The notes beneath the pieces were generated by a model. It did no database searches. It saw only the letters and a list, made by a program, of their open reading frames with translations, and was not told the DNA's origin. A DNA stretch of 64,000 nucleotides from assembly GCF_003731635.1 (NCBI RefSeq), contig NZ_RCUA01000012.1, forward strand, positions 62,001-126,000, written 5' to 3'. This document shows, piece after piece, positions 16,564 through 24,007 of the stretch. The stretch comes from Marisediminitalea oceani. GTDB lineage: Bacteria; Pseudomonadota; Gammaproteobacteria; Enterobacterales; Alteromonadaceae. Every line of letters begins with the position of its first letter. The stretch's first letter is position 1. Position numbers and translations under genes: made by a program.

Positions 16564-17934
16564 TTACTCGCCAAACGCTCCGGCCGCACCCGGAAACACA
16601 ACCGGGCTCTCAAAGCCATCTTTACTGACACTGGCTACGCCGAAGAAATAGTTATCTATCACTACGTTCTCCAGGGTAAATTCGGTCACATCGCCGACAA
16701 ATCGACTAAACTGCCACTGCGGGGCGTCGGTGTAGCGCCAGTAAATCTTATAGCCGGCCAGATGCGGATTTTGGGCTTTGTCCAAAGCCTGCCAACTCAG
16801 GGTAGTAGAAGGTTCTACCGCTCCTTTAATGCTCACCTCGGCAGGCGGATTGGGAGCCCACGCCATACTGGCCAGGCTTACCGCATTCAGTGCAGTAAGT
16901 TTAGCAGCGTAATCAAAGTTAACCCCGTCAATGGTATCGCCGTATTTGATACCGTTCTCTTCGCGCAAGTCCTGGTGCTGGCGCACGTAGTTTTCGTTGG
17001 TTTCCATTATTCGAACGCCAGGAAAGCCGAGGTCGTTAAACGGACGGTGGTGCCCACCGCGGCCGAATCTGTCGAGGCGGTAAACCACCATGGTATCCAG
17101 ATTAGGAATATAGCGGTCAGCGACTAAATCAATATAACGGGCCAGGTTGCGACTCGGTGAGTCTACCTCACCGCCGGTAAAGCGACGAATGGTGGCTTCG
17201 CGGTCAGTTTCAGTCTGACGCGTGCCTTCGGCAAAAATCCGGGCAGTGGTGTTGTTTATAACGCCATTGATCCCTTCAATGTTGCCAATCATGTCGTTAT
17301 TCAGCACGGCTTTTAACCGCCAGCCATCTTTAGCGGCTTGTTCAGCCAGAATTTTACCGCCAAATAAGCCCTGCTCTTCACCAGACAGTGCGGCATAAAC
17401 AATGCTGCCGTTAAAACGATACTGGCTGAGTACGCGGGCAGCTTCCAGCGTGCCGGCTACTCCTGAGGCATTGTCGTTCGCGCCGGGAGAGTCTGAAGTG
17501 GCATCCATCACATCAGATACCCGCGAATCAATGTCTCCCGACATCAATACATAGCGGTCCGGATCGCTGACACCGCGTTGTACAGCAATCACACTGACGA
17601 CCTCAACCGGATCAGGAATGCGTTTTTCACCACTGATGGTAGCAGAGCTGTAATACACTTCCAGGCAATTGCCACAGGCGGCAGAAATGCGCTCAAACTC
17701 GGCTTTGATCCAGCGGCGTGCGGCACCAATGCCGCGTGTCTCAGACTCAGTTTCAGAGAGTGTGTGGCGGGTGCCAAAGCTTACCAGCTTCTCAATATCC
17801 TGTTCTATCCGCTGGGCAGAAACATTGGCTGCAATATCATGTAATTGCGGCTGATCAACATACTCAGGCTGGGCAGCCTGCAATGACAGAGTGGCGCTAA
17901 ATGCCAGTAAAGTAAGTGGACGTATTATTTTCAT
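16564..17934 (-). CDS. M28-family metallopeptidase, exported, with C-terminal Fn3-like domain
   Basis: From the ATG at 17934 (GGTGG just upstream) the product is 456 residues with a signal peptide (KIIRPLTLLAFSATLSLQAAQ). The M28 aminopeptidase core runs to about residue 360. The bridging Asp D154 is in GANDNASG, E186-E187 in SGEEQG, D214 in NNDMIG, and a distal His lies in GGHHRPFND. The usual first ligand His of the HxD motif is replaced: the sequence reads SGDIDSR, with D134 at that place and the conserved D136 following. A Fn3-like domain occupies about 370-456 (WAPNPPAEVSI...). A CGNC pair (87-90) may form a disulfide. It follows fre by 24 bp and precedes the binding-type gene. Confidence 0.85.
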   Translation of the reverse strand: MKIIRPLTLLAFSATLSLQAAQPEYVDQPQLHDIAANVSAQRIEQDIEKLVSFGTRHTLSETESETRGIGAARRWIKAEFERISAACGNCLEVYYSSATISGEKRIPDPVEVVSVIAVQRGVSDPDRYVLMSGDIDSRVSDVMDATSDSPGANDNASGVAGTLEAARVLSQYRFNGSIVYAALSGEEQGLFGGKILAEQAAKDGWRLKAVLNNDMIGNIEGINGVINNTTARIFAEGTRQTETDREATIRRFTGGEVDSPSRNLARYIDLVADRYIPNLDTMVVYRLDRFGRGGHHRPFNDLGFPGVRIMETNENYVRQHQDLREENGIKYGDTIDGVNFDYAAKLTALNAVSLASMAWAPNPPAEVSIKGAVEPSTTLSWQALDKAQNPHLAGYKIYWRYTDAPQWQFSRFVGDVTEFTLENVVIDNYFFGVASVSKDGFESPVVFPGAAGAFGE

Positions 17935-17958
17935 TATAACCACCGTCGGTGCATGAAA

Positions 17959-18654
17959 TTAAATAAACGCGTAGGCGTCGCCAAACAGGTTTTCTTTAGT
18001 CAGGCCACGCTCAAAGAAATCGTCGCGGGCTACCTTGGCCATGTCGAAGCGCCCGGCAATATAGACCTGTACGCCGGACAGGTCGGCGTAATCTGCCAGC
18101 ACGGCATGGTGTACCCAACCCTTACGACCGTCCCAGTCATCGGCAGCGTTTTCGACTACCGGAATGTAGGTCAGGTGCGGATGGTGTGCAGCCAGTGAAA
18201 TCAGTTCCTTGTGATAATACAGATCCTCAAGGTGCTTGCCGCCCCAGTACAGGGTGATTTCACGGTTTGGATTGACCTTCAGTGATTGCATTAAAATTGA
18301 ATAGGTGTAAGAAAAGCCGGTTCCGCCAGCCACCAGAATCATTGGCGTATCGCCGTCTTGCAGGGTGGCCTGGCCATGCCCGCCGGAGATGAAAATGGCT
18401 TTTTCCTGACGCATGCGTTCGAGCACTTCGCCAGCATAGCTGTTACCCGGTTCGGCACCAATGTGCAGTTCCAGGCGGTTGTTGTCGTGCGCCGCATTGG
18501 CAATAGAGAAAGGACGTTTATCGTCTTCAGCCATGTGTACCAAAACGTACTGTCCCGATTGGAAGTCGAGAGAAACATCAGGGGTCAGATCAACCCGATA
18601 AACCGTCTTGGTCAGTGGTGCTATACCTTCAACCTGGCATCTAATTTGTGACAT
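17959..18654 (-). CDS. fre: NAD(P)H-flavin reductase
   Basis: A 231-residue flavin reductase of the Fre/LuxG group, supplying reduced flavin from NAD(P)H. The flavin-binding RPFSIAN motif begins at R47. The NAD-binding GGTGFSYTYS lies at 108-117, and the C-terminus has the FE-RGL-TKENLFGDAYAFI pattern of E. coli Fre. The length is two residues below the E. coli protein. In this order next to ubiD it may supply reduced FMN for the prenylated-FMN cofactor of UbiD. That is an inference from the well-known ubiD-fre pairing. Start ATG at 18654. Confidence 0.96.
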   Translation of the reverse strand: MSQIRCQVEGIAPLTKTVYRVDLTPDVSLDFQSGQYVLVHMAEDDKRPFSIANAAHDNNRLELHIGAEPGNSYAGEVLERMRQEKAIFISGGHGQATLQDGDTPMILVAGGTGFSYTYSILMQSLKVNPNREITLYWGGKHLEDLYYHKELISLAAHHPHLTYIPVVENAADDWDGRKGWVHHAVLADYADLSGVQVYIAGRFDMAKVARDDFFERGLTKENLFGDAYAFI

Positions 18655-18688
18655 GTATTCAGAATCTCTTAATGTTTGTAGGTTTACT

Positions 18689-20176
18689 TTATTGTCCGGA
18701 ATTTGCGCTGTTCATGATACCGAGTTCATCCCAGATTGCATCCACCCGGTCTTTTACCGCTTGCTCCATAACGATGGGTTCGCCCCATTCCCGGTCAGTC
18801 TCGCCAGGCATTTTATTGGTGGCATCCAGGCCCATTTTGGAACCCAGCCCTGATACCGGCGAGGCGAAATCAAGATAATCGATGGGCGTGTTTTCTATCA
18901 TTACTGTATCACGGGCGGGATCCATTCGGGTAGTAATCGCCCAAATCACATCCTGCCAGTCGCGCGCATTAACATCGTCATCGCACACCACAACAAACTT
19001 GGTGTACATAAACTGACGTAAGAACGACCAAACGCCCATCATCACCCGTTTAGCGTGTCCGGGATACTGTTTTTTCATCGTTACTACCGCCATACGATAG
19101 GAACAGCCTTCCGGCGGTAGATAAAAATCAACAATCTCAGGGAACTGTTTTTGCAGGATGGGCACAAAAACTTCATTCAATGCCACACCAAGCACAGCAG
19201 GTTCATCCGGCGGACGGCCGGTGTAGGTTGAGTGATAAATCGGATCCTTACGGTGAGTGATATGAGTCACCGTAAATACCGGGAATTCGTCTACCTCGTT
19301 ATAGTAGCCGGTGTGATCGCCATAGGGTCCTTCCGGCGCTGTTTCGTCCTGCGCGATGTAACCTTCCAGTACAAATTCGGCACTGGCAGGTACCTGCAAA
19401 TCATTGCTCACCGACTTAACCACTTCGGTTTTATCGCCGCGTAACAGTCCGGCAAAGGCATATTCAGAAAGGGTATCCGGTACCGGCGTAACCGCACCAA
19501 GTATAGTGGCCGGATCGGCGCCTAAAGCTACAGAAACAGGATAAGGTTCGCCGGGATGGGTCTGACACCACTCGCGAAAATCCAGCGCGCCGCCGCGGTG
19601 CGACAACCAGCGCATAATGAGTTTGTTTTTACCCAGCACCTGCTGACGGTAGATACCCAGGTTCTGGCGTTTCTTGTGCGGGCCACGGGTGACAGTGAGT
19701 CCCCAGGTGATCAGCGGCGCAGCATCGCCCGGCCAGCAGTGCTGTACAGGCAGGCGGGTGAGATCAACCTCATCGCCACTTAACACTACTTCCTGACAAG
19801 GCGCCTTGCGCACTTCCTTGGCAGGCATATTCAGGACCTGCTTAAAAACCGGGAGTTTTTCCCACAGATCCTTGAGTCCTTTAGGCGGCTCTGGCTCCTT
19901 TAAATAGGCCAGCAGCTTTCCGACTTCACGCAGGGCTGTTACCGAGCTTTGCCCCATTCCCAGAGCCACTCGCTCTGGTGTACCAAACAGGTTCATTAAT
20001 ACCGGAATGTCAAAATCCACCGGGTTTTCAAACAACAGAGCAGGGCCGCCGGCACGCAGGGTACGGTCGGCTATTTCGGTCATTTCCAGTTTGGTACTGA
20101 TTGGCTTGGTAATGCGCACTAAATCGCCGTTTTTTTCTAACTGACTGATAAAGTCGCGTAAATCTTTATACTTCAT
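18689..20176 (-). CDS. ubiD: 3-polyprenyl-4-hydroxybenzoate decarboxylase (prenyl-FMN dependent)
   Basis: UbiD decarboxylates 3-octaprenyl-4-hydroxybenzoate in ubiquinone synthesis, using prenylated FMN and a metal. The 495-residue product matches the E. coli length of 497. The family runs are intact: [21 protein letters not shown], then the E-rich active-site stretch [13 protein letters not shown], then [26 protein letters not shown]. It starts with ATG at 20176 and is followed 34 bp later by fre. The prenyltransferase UbiX, which makes the cofactor, is not in the window. Confidence 0.96.
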   Translation of the reverse strand: MKYKDLRDFISQLEKNGDLVRITKPISTKLEMTEIADRTLRAGGPALLFENPVDFDIPVLMNLFGTPERVALGMGQSSVTALREVGKLLAYLKEPEPPKGLKDLWEKLPVFKQVLNMPAKEVRKAPCQEVVLSGDEVDLTRLPVQHCWPGDAAPLITWGLTVTRGPHKKRQNLGIYRQQVLGKNKLIMRWLSHRGGALDFREWCQTHPGEPYPVSVALGADPATILGAVTPVPDTLSEYAFAGLLRGDKTEVVKSVSNDLQVPASAEFVLEGYIAQDETAPEGPYGDHTGYYNEVDEFPVFTVTHITHRKDPIYHSTYTGRPPDEPAVLGVALNEVFVPILQKQFPEIVDFYLPPEGCSYRMAVVTMKKQYPGHAKRVMMGVWSFLRQFMYTKFVVVCDDDVNARDWQDVIWAITTRMDPARDTVMIENTPIDYLDFASPVSGLGSKMGLDATNKMPGETDREWGEPIVMEQAVKDRVDAIWDELGIMNSANSGQ

Positions 20177-20324
20177 AGTTTGTGGCTATCCCAGCAGCGT
20201 GCTTTGGGTTTTTATGATACCCATCAAAACAGGATTATTTTCAGGAGTATACCATTAAAGACCCTGAGCCGATCACTCCCGGGCGTCGATTCTGCGTATT
20301 CTTGCCATAGGCGGTATACGCTGG

Positions 20325-20353
20325 TTGCGTTTTTGTTAATAAGGGTATTATAT
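20325..20353 (+). promoter_or_regulatory. Possible promoter for the TIGR02647-type gene
   Basis: TTGCGT (20325-20330) with TATTAT (20346-20351) 15 nt later, or TTATAT (20348-20353) at 17 nt. It lies about 120 nt upstream of the ATG at 20474 in the divergent ubiD gap. The consensus match is only fair. Confidence 0.3.
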
Positions 20354-20473
20354 AAACATTGAGTGAAAGGTTTTAAAAACCGGTTGGTGAGCGCTAAATA
20401 TCGTCATGACTTGTTGGCTAAACAAGCGCATACTGGCTATACAAATAAAAGAGAATAGTTGCCTGGAGTCCTT

Positions 20474-20716
20474 ATGGCTTTTTCACACGATGTCATCGAA
20501 GAGCTAAACCTGTTACTGAAGTTTCCTGCTGAAAGTCTGATGCAGGGTTTAAAAATTCACCACGATGCCACCCAATCCATTGTTGAGGCGGCAGCCCGTC
20601 TGTATTCCAAAGGCCTGATAACCCAGGTGGACGGGGGCTATCTCACCGATCTTGGTATTGATGTGGTAGAGCACACGCGGCGCATTAACAGCGCCATGAA
20701 TATCAAATTTAATTAG
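20474..20716 (+). CDS. TIGR02647-type small conserved protein (about 80 aa)
   Basis: An 80-residue soluble protein matching my memory of the TIGR02647 conserved family of gammaproteobacteria: FSHDVIEELNLLLKFP, GLKIHHDA, AAARLYSKGLITQVDGGYLTDLG and EH in order. The family is thought to be DNA-binding by its helix-rich, winged-like layout (GGYLTDLG), but no function is established that I know of. The ATG at 20474 is chosen because GGAG lies 5 nt upstream; a TTG at 20459 would add MPGVL. It is divergent from ubiD and appears monocistronic. Confidence 0.85.
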   Translation: MAFSHDVIEELNLLLKFPAESLMQGLKIHHDATQSIVEAAARLYSKGLITQVDGGYLTDLGIDVVEHTRRINSAMNIKFN

Positions 20717-20907
20717 GTTTCACTCGGGCGTTTTGCGGCGGGATATGAGTTCCTACTGAGTTAATTTCACTACAGTACTTTTACCTATGAATTAGATGCT
20801 TTCAATTGGTTAACTAAAGGCAGCAAAAGCCGCTCTAGGGTGTCAGCATGCTTTACACTTTGAATTGAGTGGGATTTCAAGTGGTTGTAAATATTGAATT
20901 TATTTTT
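20717..20907. other. AT-rich intergenic stretch before the PEP-CTERM gene
   Basis: No gene is visible from 20717 to 21036. The stretch before 20908 has no feature I can support; the sigma-54-like site follows at 20908. Confidence 0.6.
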
Positions 20908-20923
20908 TGGCATGTTCTGTGCT
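20908..20923 (+). promoter_or_regulatory. Sigma-54-like -24/-12 promoter of the PEP-CTERM gene
   Basis: TGGCAT (20908-20913), 5 nt, then GTGCT (20919-20923). The GG and GC dinucleotides are 10 nt apart, as the sigma-54 consensus TGGCAC-N5-TTGC requires; two bases differ. It lies about 115 nt before the ATG at 21037. RpoN control of PEP-CTERM genes has been described in other bacteria. Confidence 0.5.
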
Positions 20924-21036
20924 ATAAATTCTGGGCAGATGATTATGGATGGTAAATCAGCAGGCTATCTATTTTGTTCGTGTTCAAGAAGTGAGACTAA
21001 ATAAAGCTGTGTCTCCGTAGTTAAGGAACTGTAGTA

Positions 21037-21747
21037 ATGAACTTCAAAAAATTATGCAAAAGTGCGTTGTTGGTCACTGGTATTCTGGCCAGTTCTGCGG
21101 CAAGCGCAACGGTTATTCTCTCAACCGATTTCGACGGCCGTACAGTCAGCGGTAACACAGCCAGTGATCTAACATGGACTACAAATGGTGTTATAGCACC
21201 TGGAGTATTAGCCGCAAATTCAGGGTCAGATTCGTTTTCACTTTTCGATACTGCAGCAGCACAAGACCGTTTCGCTGTAGACCGTAACTTGCACAATGAA
21301 GGCAACTGGTTCACTGACATTACTTTCATGATGGCTAATGACTTTGCTTCTGTAAGTCTTTCAAGTGTCTCATTTGATTCCATTATTTTTAATAATAGCG
21401 GTAACGTACAAGGCGTACAGCGTGATTTGGATTTTACAGTTGAGCTGTTTGACGATTTAGCATTGGGCCCGATTTTTTCTTATGCGCAAAATAATATTTT
21501 TGCTGCAAATGGTTCAAATTCTCAGCCTGTGAAAAACATCAGCTTTGACAATTTAGCTGTGTTGTTGCAGCAAGACACCGAATATACTTTACGAATTACA
21601 GCTTCTGGGACTGGTCCTGGTAATAATGCTGGAATTGATAATTTTGTACTCTCCGGTGATGTAAGTCCTGTTCCCGCGCCTCAGGCCTTTGCATTACTAG
21701 CGCTGGCTATTGCTGGAATTGCTGTTCGTAAAGCAAAGCGTTCATAA
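21037..21747 (+). CDS. PEP-CTERM-type exported protein, variant sorting signal
   Basis: A 236-residue secreted protein. The signal peptide is residues 1-24 (NFKKLCKSALLVTGILASSAASA). The C-terminus (211-236) has the tripartite sorting form: a PVPAP stretch, a hydrophobic helix (FALLALAIAGIAV) and a basic tail RKAKRS. It has PAP in place of PEP. Exosortase would recognise such a signal and anchor or release the protein, often linked to exopolysaccharide. The body is beta-rich and Asn/Ser-rich. The locus is clearly more AT-rich than its neighbours. No exosortase gene is in the window, and the ATG at 21037 has AAGGA about 10 nt upstream. Confidence 0.82.
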   Translation: MNFKKLCKSALLVTGILASSAASATVILSTDFDGRTVSGNTASDLTWTTNGVIAPGVLAANSGSDSFSLFDTAAAQDRFAVDRNLHNEGNWFTDITFMMANDFASVSLSSVSFDSIIFNNSGNVQGVQRDLDFTVELFDDLALGPIFSYAQNNIFAANGSNSQPVKNISFDNLAVLLQQDTEYTLRITASGTGPGNNAGIDNFVLSGDVSPVPAPQAFALLALAIAGIAVRKAKRS

Positions 21748-22084
21748 AATAATCATGCAGCCTTAGTGTTGCATCATGCGCCAGGCTAACCGCGTTTCGC
21801 TTCAGCATATCAAGCATTTTTTGTGTGAATCGAATTGCGACGAACCTGGCGCAGATACTAATTTCCTTTTTCACACATTAGCTGATTTCTCTCTTCCGAG
21901 CCTTAACTTCGTGCATGGCCCAATCTCTGTTCTATTATCTCGTAGTTGCTATACTGAACTTAAGGTTCGGAATAATTCCTTTAAAGCTTGCTTGGCTTTA
22001 AAATCTATCTGAGTAGCTCTGTGTGTTTTGCTAGAAGCTAATCTGATTGGTACAGGACCTATGTGTTATGGTTTGTATAATTAA
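21748..22084. other. AT-rich intergenic stretch between the PEP-CTERM gene and motX
   Basis: The 402-bp gap 21748-22149 holds no credible gene. The open frame at 21776-22012 lacks a ribosome-binding site and family features. It contains a perfect 8-bp inverted repeat (see 21980) and, further down, the motX promoter. Confidence 0.6.
21980..22002. repeat. Perfect 8-bp inverted repeat
   Basis: TTTAAAGC (21980-21987), 7-nt loop TTGCTTG, GCTTTAAA (21995-22002). It is not followed by a U-tract, so it is not a classic terminator. It could be an operator or RNA hairpin in the AT-rich gap. Confidence 0.55.
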
Positions 22085-22111
22085 TTAGGTTTTTCGAACC
22101 GCGGCCGATAA
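22085..22111 (+). promoter_or_regulatory. Sigma-28 (FliA)-like promoter of motX
   Basis: TTAGGTTT (22085-22092), 11 nt, then GCCGATAA (22104-22111). The -10 is identical to the FliA consensus GCCGATAA and the -35 matches TAAAGTTT in six of eight positions with exact spacing. It lies 38 nt before the motX ATG. Late (class IV) flagellar genes in Vibrio, including motor genes, use sigma-28. Confidence 0.7.
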
Positions 22112-22149
22112 AACGCCAAGAGGCGACGAGTTAGCTGGAAGAATGTGAT

Positions 22150-22782
22150 ATGCAGAACAAAGGTGGTTTATTACTGATGCTCTCAGTCCTGTGGCTGGGA
22201 GTCGGTAGCGCAGTGCAGGCGCAGGAGATTAAAGCGGTACAGCTTTATACTCAGGACGAGCTGATCAACATGATCAACCGTAACGAGCATCTCAACCGGG
22301 TGGTGATGGATCGCTGCCAGTTAAACCAGGATATTGAAGCCCGGGCTGAAGTGCTCAAAGTACCTGCTTATCAGTTTTTATGGGGCGATATGCTGGCCTG
22401 GGGGGTTTGTGTTGAAGCCGATCCGGAAAGGGGCGTTGACTTTATGCGTCAGGCCGCCGACCAGGGACTGCCGGCCGCACTTGAGCAACTTGGTCGCTAT
22501 TACAGCAAAGGCACGCTGGTGCAGCAAGACCGCAAAAGGGCGGTGATATTTCTGCGCGAAGCCTCAGCACTGGGAAACCTCAAAGCTCAGATGCAACTGG
22601 CCGAACTGTTTATCGACGGTTACGGCTCTCCCTATGATTATCAGGATGCTTATCAGTGGTTGTACAACGCCGTTACGGCAGATAAGCAAACTCATCAAAC
22701 TATTGCTACCTATCTGAAAGAGCTTGAAAAGCTTATGCATCCCCGGGCAGTGAGGGCCGCACGAACTCCCCTCGATTCGTAA
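22150..22782 (+). CDS. motX: Sodium-type flagellar motor protein MotX
   Basis: MotX forms, with MotY, the T-ring around the basal body that recruits and stabilises the PomA/PomB stator of sodium-driven polar flagella. The 210-residue protein has a signal peptide (about 1-24, ending VQAQ) and Sel1/TPR-like repeats, visible at FLWGDMLAWGVCVEADPERGVDFMRQAADQGLPAALEQLGRYYSKGTLVQQDRKRA and the following repeat. The order matches my memory of Vibrio MotX (211 residues), including YGSP-DY-DAY-WLYNAVTAD. The conserved Cys pair (C56 and C84 region) is present. A sigma-28-like promoter lies 38 nt upstream. MotY, PomA and PomB are not in the window. Confidence 0.9.
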   Translation: MQNKGGLLLMLSVLWLGVGSAVQAQEIKAVQLYTQDELINMINRNEHLNRVVMDRCQLNQDIEARAEVLKVPAYQFLWGDMLAWGVCVEADPERGVDFMRQAADQGLPAALEQLGRYYSKGTLVQQDRKRAVIFLREASALGNLKAQMQLAELFIDGYGSPYDYQDAYQWLYNAVTADKQTHQTIATYLKELEKLMHPRAVRAARTPLDS

Positions 22783-22885
22783 TCCCGATGCCGGTTTGAG
22801 CCAGTAAAAGAAACTGCCGCAGTGTAGTTGGTTTCCTGTATACTTCAACAAAATCATAGGATTAAATGATATTTGGAATAGGGCA

Positions 22886-23956
22886 GTGCAGGTAAACCAA
22901 CAGGAAATCGATGCCGTTGAAGCAAAGCTTAATGGGCAACATGGATTAAAAGCGGCGCTGGCCGTGGCATTCTGGTCGGTACCCATTCTGGTACTATGGT
23001 ACGGGCTTTATTTGTATGACGACCGCTTCGCACCGATTATGCTGGCACTCAGTGGCGCGGCAATTGGAATTGTGGTGCGGTTCTACGGCCGTGGTTATCA
23101 ACTTTCCTTCGCTGTAATGGCATTTATGGCCCATCTTGCTGTGGTAGTGGCGGCTTTTATGTTTGGCCTCAGCCTCGGTGAGGGCCAATCGGTCCGGGCT
23201 TTTATTTTAGCGGGCCTGTACGGCGTTGGCGCCTGGTCGGCAGCCTACATCGGCAGATTAACTATTCCCTTCGAGCAGCACCGGGCATTTTACGTCCTCA
23301 CCGAAGAAGCCCCACACGACAGTAGCAGGCGGCTGAGAAATCGTTGGTTTATAACTACGCCGCTGGCGCTTTCAGGGTGTTGCCTGACCCTCACCGTTTC
23401 TTTATTCGCTTTAACCGGTTTTGAGATTTTCCGCGCCACGCAATCCCATCACGAAAACCGGATGGCTGAGCGTGAAGCCTTTGAGGCACGGGCAATTGAG
23501 GTGACATCTGCCCACCTTGATACGCTGCCGACCGACGAAGCAATGCGTCACGCTTTTGCTTTTTTTGCCGGCCAGCTGCCAAACAAAAGTGGCAACCGCT
23601 ACACCCGTTATCCAAAGTCTGACTACAAAGCAAAGCGCGTCTTGTCTTACCTCAGCGAAGAGCGCGGTAATGTGAGGGCGAAGTTTATTCTGGGTCGGCT
23701 TACCTATAACGAGAACGGCTTAAGCCTGATCCAGCAAGCCGCCGACGAAGGCGATATTTATGCGAAGATCCATGTGGCATCGGAGTTTGGTTGTTATGGA
23801 GAGCCTGATAAAGCCAAACAGCTGCTTAATATGCTGGCGAAAACCACCAATGATAAAAGTGCGCTGGATGAAATTTATTCGGTGTTAAGTGTAGGCTTTG
23901 AACAGATTTGTGCAGAATACCGGATCCCGGATTTTGCGCAGATGTATATTCGTTGA
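22886..23956 (+). CDS. Multi-pass membrane protein with Sel1-like C-terminal domain, unknown
   Basis: Not recognised. The 356-residue product starts with GTG. It has about five membrane helices (24-45, 48-68, 74-98, 105-125 and 155-180), then a soluble domain (185-356). The C-terminal part shows Sel1/TPR-like helices (VRAKFILGRLTYNENGLSLIQQAADEGDIYAKIHVASEFG) similar in style to MotX, which precedes it by about 100 bp on the same strand. The shared repeat type and position suggest a link to motX, but nothing shows it is a motor component. A terminator-like hairpin follows at 23975. Confidence 0.65.
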   Translation: MQVNQQEIDAVEAKLNGQHGLKAALAVAFWSVPILVLWYGLYLYDDRFAPIMLALSGAAIGIVVRFYGRGYQLSFAVMAFMAHLAVVVAAFMFGLSLGEGQSVRAFILAGLYGVGAWSAAYIGRLTIPFEQHRAFYVLTEEAPHDSSRRLRNRWFITTPLALSGCCLTLTVSLFALTGFEIFRATQSHHENRMAEREAFEARAIEVTSAHLDTLPTDEAMRHAFAFFAGQLPNKSGNRYTRYPKSDYKAKRVLSYLSEERGNVRAKFILGRLTYNENGLSLIQQAADEGDIYAKIHVASEFGCYGEPDKAKQLLNMLAKTTNDKSALDEIYSVLSVGFEQICAEYRIPDFAQMYIR

Positions 23957-23974
23957 GTCTGTCATGATATCAAC

Positions 23975-23996
23975 AAAGGGCCGGTTGAGGCCCTTT
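23975..23996. terminator. Hairpin terminator between convergent genes
   Basis: AAAGGGCC (23975-23982) / GGCCCTTT (23989-23996) with a 6-nt loop. It lies between the convergent membrane protein and the PhoD-type gene and probably serves both. U-tracts are short. Confidence 0.65.
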
Positions 23997-24007
23997 GCGT
24001 AAAGTGC

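Noticed and set aside
20180-20362. Open frame between ubiD and the small conserved gene
   Set aside because: It overlaps the probable promoters, has no ribosome-binding site and no resemblance to a protein family.
21776-22012. Open frame of 78 codons in the AT-rich gap
   Set aside because: No ribosome-binding site, no family features and the composition is that of the AT-rich spacer.
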